From JAZRWQ01 sp045541395 (GTDB taxonomy: Bacteria; Bacillota; Clostridia; Oscillospirales; UMGS1783), in NCBI GenBank assembly GCA_045541395.1, contig JAZQIZ010000020.1, positions 1-49,881 of the forward strand: 49,881 bases of DNA, given 5' to 3'. The notes beneath the pieces were generated by a model. The model was not told where the DNA came from and did no database searches. It worked only from the letters and a program-made list of their open reading frames with translations. Positions 40,357 through 49,390 of this stretch are shown here, piece after piece; the stretch's first letter is position 1, and the number at the start of each line of letters is the position of its first letter. Made by a program: the position numbers and the translations under genes.

Positions 40357-41337
40357 ATGGATCCTAACGTTCGTCCCGAAAACATGGCACGTATTACAAC
40401 CAAAGAGCTTGCAAAAGAATTTATTGCCGAGCAGATTGCTGCAATAAGAGAACAGGTAAAAGATAAGAAGGTGCTTTTAGCCCTTTCCGGCGGTGTTGAC
40501 TCTTCCGTTGTTGCCGCACTGCTTATTAAAGCTATAGGCAAACAGCTGGTTTGCGTTCACGTAAACCACGGCCTTATGCGCAAAGGCGAAAGCGAGCAGG
40601 TTATTGAAGTATTCGGCAAGGAGCTTGACGCAAACCTTATTTACGTTGACGCTACCGACCGTTTCTTAGATCTGTTACAGGGAGTTGCCGATCCCGAAAC
40701 CAAGAGAAAAATAATCGGCGGAGAATTTATTAAGGTATTTGATGAAGAAGCAAGCAAATTAGAAGGCATCTCCTTCCTGGCTCAGGGCACCATCTACCCC
40801 GATATTCTTGAATCCAAGGGCGTTAAGGCTCACCATAACGTTGGCGGCCTGCCTGAGGAAATGCAGTTTGAGCTGGTTGAGCCGGTCAAGCTGCTGTATA
40901 AGGACGAAGTAAGAGTTGTAGGCTCTGCTTTAGGCCTGCCTGACGATATGGTTTACCGTCAGCCCTTCCCCGGCCCCGGCCTTGGCGTTCGCTGCTTAGG
41001 CGCAATTACAAGGGACCGTCTCCACGCCTTAAGAGAAGCTGATGCTATCTTACGCGAAGAATTTGCCAAAAACGGCCTTGCAGGCAAGGTATGGCAGTAT
41101 TTCGTTGCCATTCCCGATATGACCGCCGTTGGCGTAGTTGACGGCAAGAGACTCGACGGCTGGTGTGCTTTTATCCGCGCCGTAAACACTACCGACGCTA
41201 TGTCCGCCACCATCGAAGAGATCCCCTATGCTCTTCTGCACCATATTGTAAACCGCATTACTGCCGAGGTTCAGGGCATAAGCCGCGTTCTTTACGACCT
41301 TACCCCCAAGCCCGTAGGCACCATCGAATTTGAATAA
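40357..41337 (+). CDS. guaA: GMP synthetase ATP-pyrophosphatase subunit without a glutaminase domain
   Basis: 326 aa. The ATP-pyrophosphatase P-loop SGGVDSS is at 44-50, FLAQGTIYPDILES and KAHHNVGGLPEEM mark the XMP site, and the dimerization domain ends KPVGTIEFE as in GuaA. It turns XMP into GMP with ATP and an amino donor. The N-terminal class I glutamine amidotransferase domain (about 190 aa in ordinary bacterial GuaA) is absent, and no separate one lies nearby. The protein would use ammonia or a partner encoded elsewhere, like the archaeal split enzyme. SD TGGAGG precedes the ATG. Confidence 0.92.
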   Translation: MDPNVRPENMARITTKELAKEFIAEQIAAIREQVKDKKVLLALSGGVDSSVVAALLIKAIGKQLVCVHVNHGLMRKGESEQVIEVFGKELDANLIYVDATDRFLDLLQGVADPETKRKIIGGEFIKVFDEEASKLEGISFLAQGTIYPDILESKGVKAHHNVGGLPEEMQFELVEPVKLLYKDEVRVVGSALGLPDDMVYRQPFPGPGLGVRCLGAITRDRLHALREADAILREEFAKNGLAGKVWQYFVAIPDMTAVGVVDGKRLDGWCAFIRAVNTTDAMSATIEEIPYALLHHIVNRITAEVQGISRVLYDLTPKPVGTIEFE

Positions 41338-41351
41338 TACCAACGTTTTAA

Positions 41352-41376
41352 GGCCGACTTATTGTCGGCTTTTATT
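41352..41376 (+). terminator. Terminator of the thrH-guaA unit
   Basis: A 6-bp core stem (GCCGAC / GTCGGC) with a short loop, then TTTTATTTTTT. Confidence 0.8.
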
Positions 41377-41382
41377 TTTTTA

Positions 41383-41411
41383 TTGACAAAGAAATCGGAA
41401 TGTGACATAAT
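41383..41411 (+). promoter_or_regulatory. Promoter of the GltS-like/amidohydrolase operon
   Basis: -35 TTGACA (41383-41388), 17-bp spacer, -10 CATAAT (41406-41411). The 86-base leader contains two short GC hairpins (GCGC..GGCGC near 41434, GGCC..GGGCC near 41461). I recognise no riboswitch. Confidence 0.7.
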
Positions 41412-41497
41412 AATTTTATTAGATTTTCCAGTCGCGCTAGGCGGCGCTATAACGAAATACGGCCTTACCCGGGCCATGAAAAAACGGAGGTATTTTT

Positions 41498-42874
41498 ATG
41501 AACAGTTTTATGGTAGCATTCGGCTTATCCAGCGTTGCGCTGGTACTTGGTGTGTTTTTTAGAGCAAAGGTTAAGTTTTTAAGAAACATGCTTGTTCCCT
41601 CTGCGGTTATTGCAGGTATTCTCGGCTTTCTTTTTATGAACCTTTTCCCGCTTACGGGGCTTGATATCGGTACCGATACCGATATGTTCACCCAAATAGT
41701 AAATCATCTTTTTACCGTATCCTTTATTTCCATTGCCCTTACAGGCTCCGGCAGCTCTGAAAAGGGCGCCGGCAAAAATATATTCAAGGGCGCCTTGGGT
41801 ATGGGTCTTGTATGGTGTCTGCTGTATTCTCTTACTCCCCTTGTAGGTATGCTTATTCTTAAGGCTATGGGCAAGGGCTTTGAAATGGATACCATTTACG
41901 GCTCTCTTATTCAGTTTGGCTTCGCGCAGGGCCCCGGCCAGGCAGTTGCTTACGGCACTATTTATGAAGGCTACGGCTGGGAAAACGCCGCCACCGTTGG
42001 CGTAACCTTTGCCGCTATAGGCTTTATAGTTGCCTTCCTTTTAGGTATTCCCGTTGCAAAATACGCTATTTCCAAAGGCATTGCCAAAAACTGCGGCAAG
42101 CTTTCTCCTGAGGTGCTTCGCGGCTATTTCAAAAAGGATGAGCAGCCTGTTACAAGAGAGAAGGAAACTACCGCCAACAGCAATATGGAGACACTTGCCT
42201 TCCATTTCGCAATCATTGGCCTTTGTTACGTAATAGCCATAGGTATATCCAAGCTTCTGGCATTGCTGCCCGGCTTCTTAGGCTCTTCCTTAGGCGGTCT
42301 TATGTTTATGTGCGGTATGCTTGCAGCTTACTTAGTTAAATTTATTATGAAGAAGCTTAAGATAGATTATCTGCTTGACGATGCCCTTCAAAGCAAGATC
42401 ACCGGCTGGACCGCCGATTACCTTGTAGTTTGCGCCTTTATGGCAGTCAGCTTCAGCGTAATTAAGGCCTGGATAGTGCCTATTTCCATAGTAGCTCTTG
42501 TAGTAACCGTTATAACCTTCTTTGTTTGCCTGTACTTCGGCAGAAGATTTGGCGGCTCCAACGATATTGAAAGAACCTTAGGCTTATACGGCACCTCCAC
42601 CGGCACCGTGCCCAGCGGCATTTCCCTTATCAGAATTATTGACCCTGAATTTAAAACCAACACCGCTGTTGAATTAGGGCTTATGAACCTTATTATGCTC
42701 TTCTCAACTCCTGTTTACATAGTGCTTTTAGGCTATGCTGAAGGCACCTTCACCGAGCTTATTGCCTTTATAGCATTAGCAGTGCTGAGTATAATTTATC
42801 TTGTTGCGCTTAAACTAACTAAGTGCTGGAACAAGCCTTCCTTCAACTGGAAGCAAAACAACAAGGAGCAATAA
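41498..42874 (+). CDS. GltS-type (ESS family) sodium/organic anion symporter
   Basis: 458 aa, ten or more hydrophobic helices in two halves. The segments SAVIAGILGFLFMNLF, GFAQGPGQAVAYGTIYE and, in the second half, LGLYGTSTGTVPSGISLIRIIDPEFKTN (seen as GTSTGTVPSGISL) mark the Glu:Na+ symporter family with its repeated re-entrant GxxxG loops. The known members carry glutamate. This one is longer and linked to an amidohydrolase gene 3 bp downstream, so an N-substituted amino acid or related anion is possible. SD CGGAGG precedes the ATG. Confidence 0.88.
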   Translation: MNSFMVAFGLSSVALVLGVFFRAKVKFLRNMLVPSAVIAGILGFLFMNLFPLTGLDIGTDTDMFTQIVNHLFTVSFISIALTGSGSSEKGAGKNIFKGALGMGLVWCLLYSLTPLVGMLILKAMGKGFEMDTIYGSLIQFGFAQGPGQAVAYGTIYEGYGWENAATVGVTFAAIGFIVAFLLGIPVAKYAISKGIAKNCGKLSPEVLRGYFKKDEQPVTREKETTANSNMETLAFHFAIIGLCYVIAIGISKLLALLPGFLGSSLGGLMFMCGMLAAYLVKFIMKKLKIDYLLDDALQSKITGWTADYLVVCAFMAVSFSVIKAWIVPISIVALVVTVITFFVCLYFGRRFGGSNDIERTLGLYGTSTGTVPSGISLIRIIDPEFKTNTAVELGLMNLIMLFSTPVYIVLLGYAEGTFTELIAFIALAVLSIIYLVALKLTKCWNKPSFNWKQNNKEQ

Positions 42875-42877
42875 AAC

Positions 42878-44482
42878 ATGAAAAAAGTTTATTACGGCGG
42901 CCCCATTATCACAATGGAGGGAGAAAACCAAAGCTGTGAAGCGGTTTTGGTGGAAAAGGGCATAATTGCAAAAACAGGCACTCTTGAGGAAGTACTTGCC
43001 TGCGCAGGCGATAAGACCAAGCTTTGCGACCTTAAGGGCAAAGCCCTTCTTCCCGGCTTTATCGATCCCCACAGCCATATTGTTATGAACGGGCAAATGG
43101 CCTTATTTGCCGACCTTGGGGATTGCAGCTGCTTTGCCGACGTTATAGAGAAAATGACAAAGTATATAAAAGCTAACCGCATAAGTCCCGAAGGAGTTGC
43201 AGTTGGCTTTGGCTATGACCATAATTTTTTAGATGAACAGGCCCATCCGAATAAATTCGTTCTTGATAAAGTAAGTAATGATATCCCTGTTATAGTTATG
43301 CACGTATCGGGGCATCTTGCCTGCTGTAACAGCGCCATGCTTGAGCTTGCGGGCATTACCGCCCAAACCGAAGACCCTAAGGGCGGTAAATACGGCAGAG
43401 TAGAAGGCACCAACGAACCCGACGGTTACCTTGAAGAAACCGCCACAATGGAAATGCAGGCTATTATGGGCGGCAGGATCAAGCCTAAAATTTCAAAGCT
43501 GCTTAAGGGTATGTCTAAAAGCTACGTGGAAAACGGCATTACCACCGCACAGGACGGTGCCACAAGCAAACAAAACCTTTCACTTTTAAAGCTTGCAAGA
43601 AAACTTGGTATGCTTAAGATAGACGTTGTTTGTTACCCGTTGGTAACCGACGATCCTCAGGCTCTTTGCCGCAAAAACCCCTTCAGAATAGGCAAATACC
43701 GTAACCGCATAAAAATAGGCGGTTATAAAATGATACTTGACGGTTCTCCTCAGGGCCGTTCTGCCTGGATGAGCAAGCCCTATTTAAATGGCGAAGAGGG
43801 CTATTGCGGCTATCCCTGGCTTTCCGATGAGGACGTTTTAAAATACTGCAACCTTGCAATTAAAAATAAAAAGCAGCTTCTTACTCACTGTAACGGTGAC
43901 GCCGCATCCGAACAGCTGCTCAATGCTTATGAAAAAGCCCTTGAAGGCAAAAAGGAAAGAGATCTGCGGCCTGTTATGATCCACTGCCAGACCGTAAGAA
44001 CAGATCAGCTTGAGCGAATGGCAAAAATAAATATGATCCCTTCTATTTTTGTAGGCCACGTTTATTATTGGGGCAACGTTCATATTAAAAACTTCGGCCC
44101 TGAGCGCGGCAACCGCATAAGCCCTGCGGCCGAAGCTCAAAGTCTTGGCCTTAAGGTGAATTTCCATCAGGATACACCCATAACCAAGCCCAATATGCTC
44201 CACACCGTATGGTGCGCTGTTACAAGAACCGCAAGAGACGGAAGTGTTATCGGCGAAGATCAGAAGATCAGCGTTTATTCTGCTCTTGAAGCAATTACTA
44301 TCAATGGCGCATACCAATACTTTGAAGAGGATTCAAAGGGTTCTATTAAGGAAGGCAAGAGAGCTGACCTTGTAATCTTAAACCGCAACCCTCTGGAGGT
44401 AGACCCTGAAAGCATTAAGGATATTCAGGTTCTTGAAACAATTAAAGACGGTAAAACTATTTTCAAAAAAGGCATCAGATAA
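42878..44482 (+). CDS. YtcJ-like metal-dependent amidohydrolase
   Basis: 534 aa, amidohydrolase family 3. Metal site: FIDPHSH (about 61-67); further HxxGD-type elements are THCNGDAA, MIHCQTVR and NFHQDTP. A composite beta-sandwich flanks the barrel (VYYGGPIITM at the start, ADLVILNRNPLEVDPE near the end). Enzymes of this group hydrolyse C-N bonds in amides or cyclic amides; the substrate cannot be told. No signal peptide, so it acts in the cytoplasm on something probably brought in by the GltS-like carrier. SD AAGGAG precedes the ATG. Its last codons lie in the terminator stem. Confidence 0.87.
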   Translation: MKKVYYGGPIITMEGENQSCEAVLVEKGIIAKTGTLEEVLACAGDKTKLCDLKGKALLPGFIDPHSHIVMNGQMALFADLGDCSCFADVIEKMTKYIKANRISPEGVAVGFGYDHNFLDEQAHPNKFVLDKVSNDIPVIVMHVSGHLACCNSAMLELAGITAQTEDPKGGKYGRVEGTNEPDGYLEETATMEMQAIMGGRIKPKISKLLKGMSKSYVENGITTAQDGATSKQNLSLLKLARKLGMLKIDVVCYPLVTDDPQALCRKNPFRIGKYRNRIKIGGYKMILDGSPQGRSAWMSKPYLNGEEGYCGYPWLSDEDVLKYCNLAIKNKKQLLTHCNGDAASEQLLNAYEKALEGKKERDLRPVMIHCQTVRTDQLERMAKINMIPSIFVGHVYYWGNVHIKNFGPERGNRISPAAEAQSLGLKVNFHQDTPITKPNMLHTVWCAVTRTARDGSVIGEDQKISVYSALEAITINGAYQYFEEDSKGSIKEGKRADLVILNRNPLEVDPESIKDIQVLETIKDGKTIFKKGIR

Positions 44483-44494
44483 GATGCCTTTTTT
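44465..44494 (+). terminator. Terminator overlapping the amidohydrolase stop codon
   Basis: Stem GGCATC / GATGCC (44471-44476 with 44483-44488) extended by AAAAAA/TTTTTT. The TAA stop sits in the loop. Confidence 0.85.
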
Positions 44495-44625
44495 CATATT
44501 TTTAATATTCTTTTTTGCGTTTTTTATATGAACAGTCAAAATTTTAATATTTTTAATCGGGTTTTTATATATCTTTTTTATAATGCAGGCTTTATAATTA
44601 TATTACAAAACTAAGGAGGCTTTTT

Positions 44626-47541
44626 ATGTTACCTTACACTCAAAGCTTAGACGGCTTTTGGAAACTTAAAAGAGATTATAATAATAAGGGCAAGGCGGCG
44701 CATTTTGAATTACAGCCCCTTGAAAAGGCTGAGCTTATTTCGGTACCGGGCAGCCTTGCAACTTTAGAAGGCAACGGGGATATGGAAGAAACCATGAGCT
44801 CCGGCACAATGGAGCTTGCAAACGAAGGCGGCGTTTTTTGGTATGAGACCACCTTCACCCCCAAGGATTTCAAAGAGGGAATGAGAGGCTTTTTGAATTT
44901 CGGCGCAGTTGAATATTATTGCGACGTTTTTATTAACGGAATTTACGCAGGCTCCCACGAAGGAAAGCAGTGTGAGTTTGATATTGAAATAACCAAAGGC
45001 TTAAAGGCCGAAAGTGAAAACCGCGTTACCGTAAGAGTTATATTCCCTAAAAGTAAAACCATAGACGGTATAGACGGCAAAACGTTAATTGGCCCCGGCG
45101 GTGGCGGCGGCATTTACCATAGCGTTAATTTTTACGCCACAGGCAAAACCAAAATTGAATTTATTCAGGCTTACGGCAATATTCATACCGGCAATATTGA
45201 AATTAACCTGAAGGCTCAGGGCGAGGGCTCTGCGGAATTTATTGTTTCCGATAACCGAGACAGCCTTCTGCGCTCAATTCTCTCTTATGAAGATGAAATA
45301 AAGCCTTCCTATGAAATTAAAATAGATAATCCCCTTTGGTGGAGCGTCCGGACCCCTAATCTTTATACCGTTACCGTTACCTTAAAAGATAAAAACGGCC
45401 TTGTTTCCGACCGTAAGGTTATCCGTACAGGCTTCAGAGAATTTAAAGTAAACGAAAAAGGCGAATTTACCTTAAACGGCAAGCGTATTATTTTAAAATG
45501 CGCCCACGGCGGCTGTCACACACCCTATACCTTACATCATGAGGAGGGTATGGTTTCCCTTAATAAGTGGGATATCATTGCAATGAAGGCCGCAGGCTTT
45601 AACTGTATCCGCTATTTACAGTCTATTGTCTCCAAGGGCACCTTAGAGCTATGCGACGAACTTGGTATGATGGTTTATCAGGAGCACGGATCCTCCTGGA
45701 TACCCCTTGGCTTCCCTGCTGTTTCTGCCAATGAGAACCGCCAAACAAGAGAGGAAATATTCCGTAAGTTTTACTTAGACGTTACTCAGCGTGTAACTCA
45801 GGATATTAACCATCCGTCTGTTGTATTATGGGGTCTTTTAAACGAAACGATTTACTGTCAGCGTTACGAGGCGGCAAAAGAAGCCCTGCCTGTTGTAAGG
45901 GCAATAGATAAGACCCGTCTTATTCTTCTTTCCTCCGGCAGCTGGGGCGCCGATCTGAACGGCAGTGTTTGCAACCCCTTTGAGGATAAGTGGAGCTGTC
46001 TTTGGGGCGAAGAAGGAACAGACTTTAAGTCGGTTCAGCTTTTTGAAGATAAGGCTATGCGCCGTTATGACGTAAACGAGACCCAGAAGCATATTGCAGG
46101 GGGCTATTACTCCGGCTCAGGTGACGTTCACTGTTACCCCACCGCTCAGGTAACCAAGGGCCATTTTGACTGGATGGAGAATCTGGGCAACGGCAAGAAG
46201 GTATTCCTTTCGGAGTTTGGCGTTGGCAGTCAGTTTGATTACCCCGGCCTTGCCCGCTTTATGGAAAACAGGCCCCGCACCCCCGAAAACAAATTCAATT
46301 ACGAGCTTTCTCATACCAACGATAAAATTCTTAAGACCTTCATTAAGGAATACGGCCTTGAGGTTATCTATCCCACCCCCCGCGACCTTATAAGAGACAG
46401 CTACGCCGAACAGAACAAATACCGCGAACAGGTATTTTCCCAGGTGCGCGCTAATCCCAACATTGTTGGCTATTCTATGACCGCCGTTCAGGATCACGGC
46501 TATGCAGGCGAGGGCTTCTTAAGCCTTATGGGCGAGTTTAAGCCGGGCCATATGCTTACAATGCAGGAGGGCTGGGCGCCTTTAAGATGGTGTATGCTTA
46601 CCTACCCCACCCATTTTTATAACGACGAGCCGGTTCGCCTAAGGGCGGTTCTGGCTGATGAGGACGTGCTTTCCCCCGGCACCTACCCCGCAACCTTACG
46701 GATCTACAATGAAAACGAAATAGTTTGGCTTAAGGAATTAACCTTTACCGTACCCGAAGGGGAAAGACCTTACACCCACAACATTTTTGATGAAACCTTT
46801 GTAATAGAAGGCCTGAAGGAAGGCTCTTACACCTTCTGCGCCGATCTTGAATACGGCGCTTTAGCTCAAGGCGGCAAGGTTACCTTCGACGTATCAAAGA
46901 GAGAATATGCACCTGTTAACAAGAAGGTTTGTATTGCAGGTTTTGTTAACGATTACACTATAGAGCTTCTTAAAAAGGCAGGCGCCCAAATAGTGCCCTT
47001 TGAAGAAGGCGATATAATTTTGGTTGGCAAGCTTAATGATAAGGCCCTTTGGGATAAGGTTTATGCCCGTATAGAACAAGGCGCCAAGGCTGTATTTGCC
47101 CATCATTGGTCTCTTATAGAAAAGGGCGAAAACCCGGGCTTCTTAGATGAAGATTATGAGGCTGTAAACCTTCGCACCCAAAGCGGCGCCAAGGCAAGGC
47201 TCGTAAGCAACTGGGAATGGCTGTATCACCGTATGCCCATAGCAAAGCCCTGCTCACTTTTAAAGGGCCTTAAAGCAAGGGGTATTCTTGATCAGAATTA
47301 TTATAACGAGATCCTTTCTCAGCAGTATTTAATTCTTGAAGAGAAGGCCAAAGAGAGCGCGGTGCTTGCCTTTGCAATGAACGTTGTTGCAACAGGCGGC
47401 GTTGGCCCCATTTGCGGCACAATGCTTGGCAAAAACAGTTACGGCAAAGGCCAATACGCTTTTACTACCCTTGATATTCTTGAAAACATAGGCCATCCCG
47501 CAGCAGATAAGCTTCTTCTGGCAATGATCAACGCAATGTAA
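44626..47541 (+). CDS. Glycoside hydrolase family 2 (beta-galactosidase/glucuronidase-like)
   Basis: 971 aa, cytoplasmic (no signal peptide). The GH2 order is visible: sugar-binding jelly roll (about 1-175), immunoglobulin-like sandwich (about 180-275), and the TIM barrel with ILKCAHGGCHTP. The acid/base Glu407 is in GLLNE and the nucleophile Glu530 in LSEFGVG. A long C-terminal extension follows from about 650, including a second sandwich and a Rossmann-like part. The sugar specificity is not evident. Starts MLPYTQSLDGFWKLKRD with SD AAGGAGG; monocistronic with its own terminator. Confidence 0.92.
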   Translation: MLPYTQSLDGFWKLKRDYNNKGKAAHFELQPLEKAELISVPGSLATLEGNGDMEETMSSGTMELANEGGVFWYETTFTPKDFKEGMRGFLNFGAVEYYCDVFINGIYAGSHEGKQCEFDIEITKGLKAESENRVTVRVIFPKSKTIDGIDGKTLIGPGGGGGIYHSVNFYATGKTKIEFIQAYGNIHTGNIEINLKAQGEGSAEFIVSDNRDSLLRSILSYEDEIKPSYEIKIDNPLWWSVRTPNLYTVTVTLKDKNGLVSDRKVIRTGFREFKVNEKGEFTLNGKRIILKCAHGGCHTPYTLHHEEGMVSLNKWDIIAMKAAGFNCIRYLQSIVSKGTLELCDELGMMVYQEHGSSWIPLGFPAVSANENRQTREEIFRKFYLDVTQRVTQDINHPSVVLWGLLNETIYCQRYEAAKEALPVVRAIDKTRLILLSSGSWGADLNGSVCNPFEDKWSCLWGEEGTDFKSVQLFEDKAMRRYDVNETQKHIAGGYYSGSGDVHCYPTAQVTKGHFDWMENLGNGKKVFLSEFGVGSQFDYPGLARFMENRPRTPENKFNYELSHTNDKILKTFIKEYGLEVIYPTPRDLIRDSYAEQNKYREQVFSQVRANPNIVGYSMTAVQDHGYAGEGFLSLMGEFKPGHMLTMQEGWAPLRWCMLTYPTHFYNDEPVRLRAVLADEDVLSPGTYPATLRIYNENEIVWLKELTFTVPEGERPYTHNIFDETFVIEGLKEGSYTFCADLEYGALAQGGKVTFDVSKREYAPVNKKVCIAGFVNDYTIELLKKAGAQIVPFEEGDIILVGKLNDKALWDKVYARIEQGAKAVFAHHWSLIEKGENPGFLDEDYEAVNLRTQSGAKARLVSNWEWLYHRMPIAKPCSLLKGLKARGILDQNYYNEILSQQYLILEEKAKESAVLAFAMNVVATGGVGPICGTMLGKNSYGKGQYAFTTLDILENIGHPAADKLLLAMINAM

Positions 47542-47546
47542 ACATT

Positions 47547-47579
47547 AAAAAGGTATTGGAATTTTCCAATACCTTTTTA
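47547..47579 (+). terminator. Terminator of the GH2 gene
   Basis: A 14-bp near-perfect stem (AAAAGGTATTGGAA / TTCCAATACCTTTT) with a 2-base centre and a T tail. Confidence 0.9.
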
Positions 47580-47608
47580 TTGCACTTAAGTCCGAAAAAT
47601 GATAAACT
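47580..47608 (+). promoter_or_regulatory. Promoter of the polysaccharide deacetylase gene
   Basis: -35 TTGCAC (47580-47585), 17-bp spacer, -10 TAAACT (47603-47608), directly behind the GH2 terminator. Confidence 0.55.
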
Positions 47609-47630
47609 ATTATAAAAGGAGGGATGCCCC

Positions 47631-49076
47631 GTGAAGAAGAAATGGAGCAAAAAAAGAAAAATAAAGTTTCTCTGTAAAACCGTATTTAACCTTACGTTGG
47701 TTTTAGGGCTCCTCTGCCTTTTTGCCTTTGTTATTAACCGCTTCTCTTTGGAAATAGAGCCTGTAGACGGCAACGCCGCCATTATAGAAGCAGGCAGTGA
47801 ATATTCCGATAAAGGGGCCAAGGCCACCCTTAAGGGCACTCTGTTTTTTAAGGATGGCAAGGAAATTGAGGTTAAAACCAAAGGCGAGGTTGAAAGCACC
47901 CCCGGGGATTATACCATTACTTATTCCGCCTCCTTCTTATGGTACAGGGCTTCAGAAATCCGCAAGGTCACGGTGCAGGATAATACCCCGCCGAAAATTA
48001 CTCTGGAAGGCGATTATTACATATACCTTAACCATAACGAGCCTTATATAGAGCCGGGATATACGGCCTATGACTCTTTTGACGGAGATATTACCCGCAG
48101 CGTTGAAATTGTAGCCCAAGAGGACGGCATTACCTACCGCGTTTGCGACTCCTCAGGCAACAGCTATTCCACTACCCGCACTATTATCAGAACAGACAGT
48201 ATGCCCCCCGCCCTTTCCCTTGAGGGAGAAAGGGAAATTACCATTATGGCAGGGGAAGAATATTCTGAGCCCGGCTTTAAGGCCCTTGACGATGCCGACG
48301 GTAATATTACAAAGAAGGTCAAGGTAACGGGCAAGGTCGATTCCTGTAAGCCCGGCACCTACACCCTTACCTACAGAGCCGAGGATTCCTTCGGCAACGC
48401 CACCGAGCTTGTAAGAAAGGTTACGGTCAAAGCCCAAAAGCAAAAAGAAGATCAGGATACAGGCAAGTATATTTACCTGACCTTCGATGACGGCCCCTCA
48501 GAACACACACCCAAGCTTTTAAAAATACTTGAAAAGTATAACGTTAAGGCAACCTTCTTCGTTATTGATTCAGGCTACACCGAATATATTTCCGATATAG
48601 TTAAGGGCGGCCACTCTATCGGCGTTCATAGCGCCACCCACGATTTTGAAAAAATATATTCAAGCGAAGAGGCTTTTTATAATGATATAAACGCAATGCA
48701 GTCAATAATTGAGGAAAACGGCGGCAAAAGAACCAAGCTTCTGCGGTTCCCCGGCGGCTCCTCCAACACCGTAAGCTCTTTTAACGACGGCATAATGACC
48801 CGCCTTGCAAAATCCGTTGAAAAGAACGGCTACGCTTATTTTGACTGGAACGTAGACAGCAACGATGCAGGCGGCTCCACCACCTACAAGGCCGTCTTCA
48901 AAAACGTTACCGAAGGCATAAAGGGCAAGGAAAACGCTGTCGTTCTCCAACACGATACCCACCTTTACAGCGTAAACGCAGTTGAACGCATTATAAACTG
49001 GGGCCTTGCCAACGGCTACACCTTCAAAGCCTTAAACGAATCAAGCCCTAATGCCCACCACGGCATAAGCAACTGA
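47631..49076 (+). CDS. Membrane-anchored polysaccharide deacetylase with Ig-like repeats
   Basis: 481 aa. A basic N-terminus and one membrane anchor (about 15-38) are followed by three DUF5011-like Ig domains (about 42-116, 118-190, 192-267), two showing the PPxIxLEG start and a YIEPGY/YSEPGF motif. A NodB deacetylase domain covers about 275-460, with TFDDGPS (Asp286, Asp287), HSATH (His333, His337) and RFPGGSSN. Such enzymes remove acetyl groups from peptidoglycan or other surface glycans outside the cell. The start is GTG at 47631 with SD AGGAGG; an ATG at 47624 is out of frame. Confidence 0.93.
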   Translation: MKKKWSKKRKIKFLCKTVFNLTLVLGLLCLFAFVINRFSLEIEPVDGNAAIIEAGSEYSDKGAKATLKGTLFFKDGKEIEVKTKGEVESTPGDYTITYSASFLWYRASEIRKVTVQDNTPPKITLEGDYYIYLNHNEPYIEPGYTAYDSFDGDITRSVEIVAQEDGITYRVCDSSGNSYSTTRTIIRTDSMPPALSLEGEREITIMAGEEYSEPGFKALDDADGNITKKVKVTGKVDSCKPGTYTLTYRAEDSFGNATELVRKVTVKAQKQKEDQDTGKYIYLTFDDGPSEHTPKLLKILEKYNVKATFFVIDSGYTEYISDIVKGGHSIGVHSATHDFEKIYSSEEAFYNDINAMQSIIEENGGKRTKLLRFPGGSSNTVSSFNDGIMTRLAKSVEKNGYAYFDWNVDSNDAGGSTTYKAVFKNVTEGIKGKENAVVLQHDTHLYSVNAVERIINWGLANGYTFKALNESSPNAHHGISN

Positions 49077-49105
49077 AATTTTAATTACATACGGCCGAAA
49101 ACAAA

Positions 49106-49137
49106 AAAGGAAGCACGAAAATTTCGTGCTTCCTTTG
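49106..49137. terminator. Terminator of the polysaccharide deacetylase gene
   Basis: A 15-bp stem (arm AAAGGAAGCACGAAA) around a single base, followed by a weakly T-rich tail, 29 bp after the stop. Confidence 0.85.
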
Positions 49138-49229
49138 ATTTTGTCTTATACCTAAAACCCTTTTCTAAACAAATATCATCTATTCGATAAATTGAAATTT
49201 GTCGAACTAATTATACCATGTACAACAGC

Positions 49230-49257
49230 AAAAAGACAGGAGCTATTTGCCCCTGTC
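49230..49257 (-). terminator. Terminator of the spoIVB remnant
   Basis: On the minus strand: stem GACAGG with CCTGTC (49252-49257 and 49235-49240) closing a GC-containing loop, followed by TTTTT. It sits directly after the remnant's stop codon. Confidence 0.65.
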
Positions 49258-49263
49258 ATTCTG

Positions 49264-49390
49264 TTATCTCGCTGCATCCAGCATGTTCTCTATAAAAATT
49301 CCGTATCCCCTAGTCGGGTCAGTCACCAGTACATGAGTCACCGCGCCAATCAGCTTTCCGTCCTGGATGATGGGACTGCCGCTCACGAGT
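49264..49390 (-). pseudogene. spoIVB: C-terminal remnant of SpoIVB peptidase
   Basis: On the minus strand about 41 codons end with TAA at 49264-49266. They read QSLVSGSPIIQDGKLIGAVT, then HVLVTDPTRGYGIFIEN and MLDAAR. This is the C-terminal end of SpoIVB (S55 peptidase), including the catalytic serine motif SGSP and the GAVTHV..DP..GYGI..E signature. The PDZ domain and the rest of the protease are missing: upstream, the frame is taken over by the 49383 gene. A complete SpoIVB triggers the sigma-K checkpoint during sporulation. The remnant cannot, but it shows descent from a spore-former. Confidence 0.78.

Noticed and set aside
41412..41497. Riboswitch in the leader of the GltS-like gene
   Set aside because: Two small hairpins but no known aptamer consensus and no terminator or sequestered SD visible.
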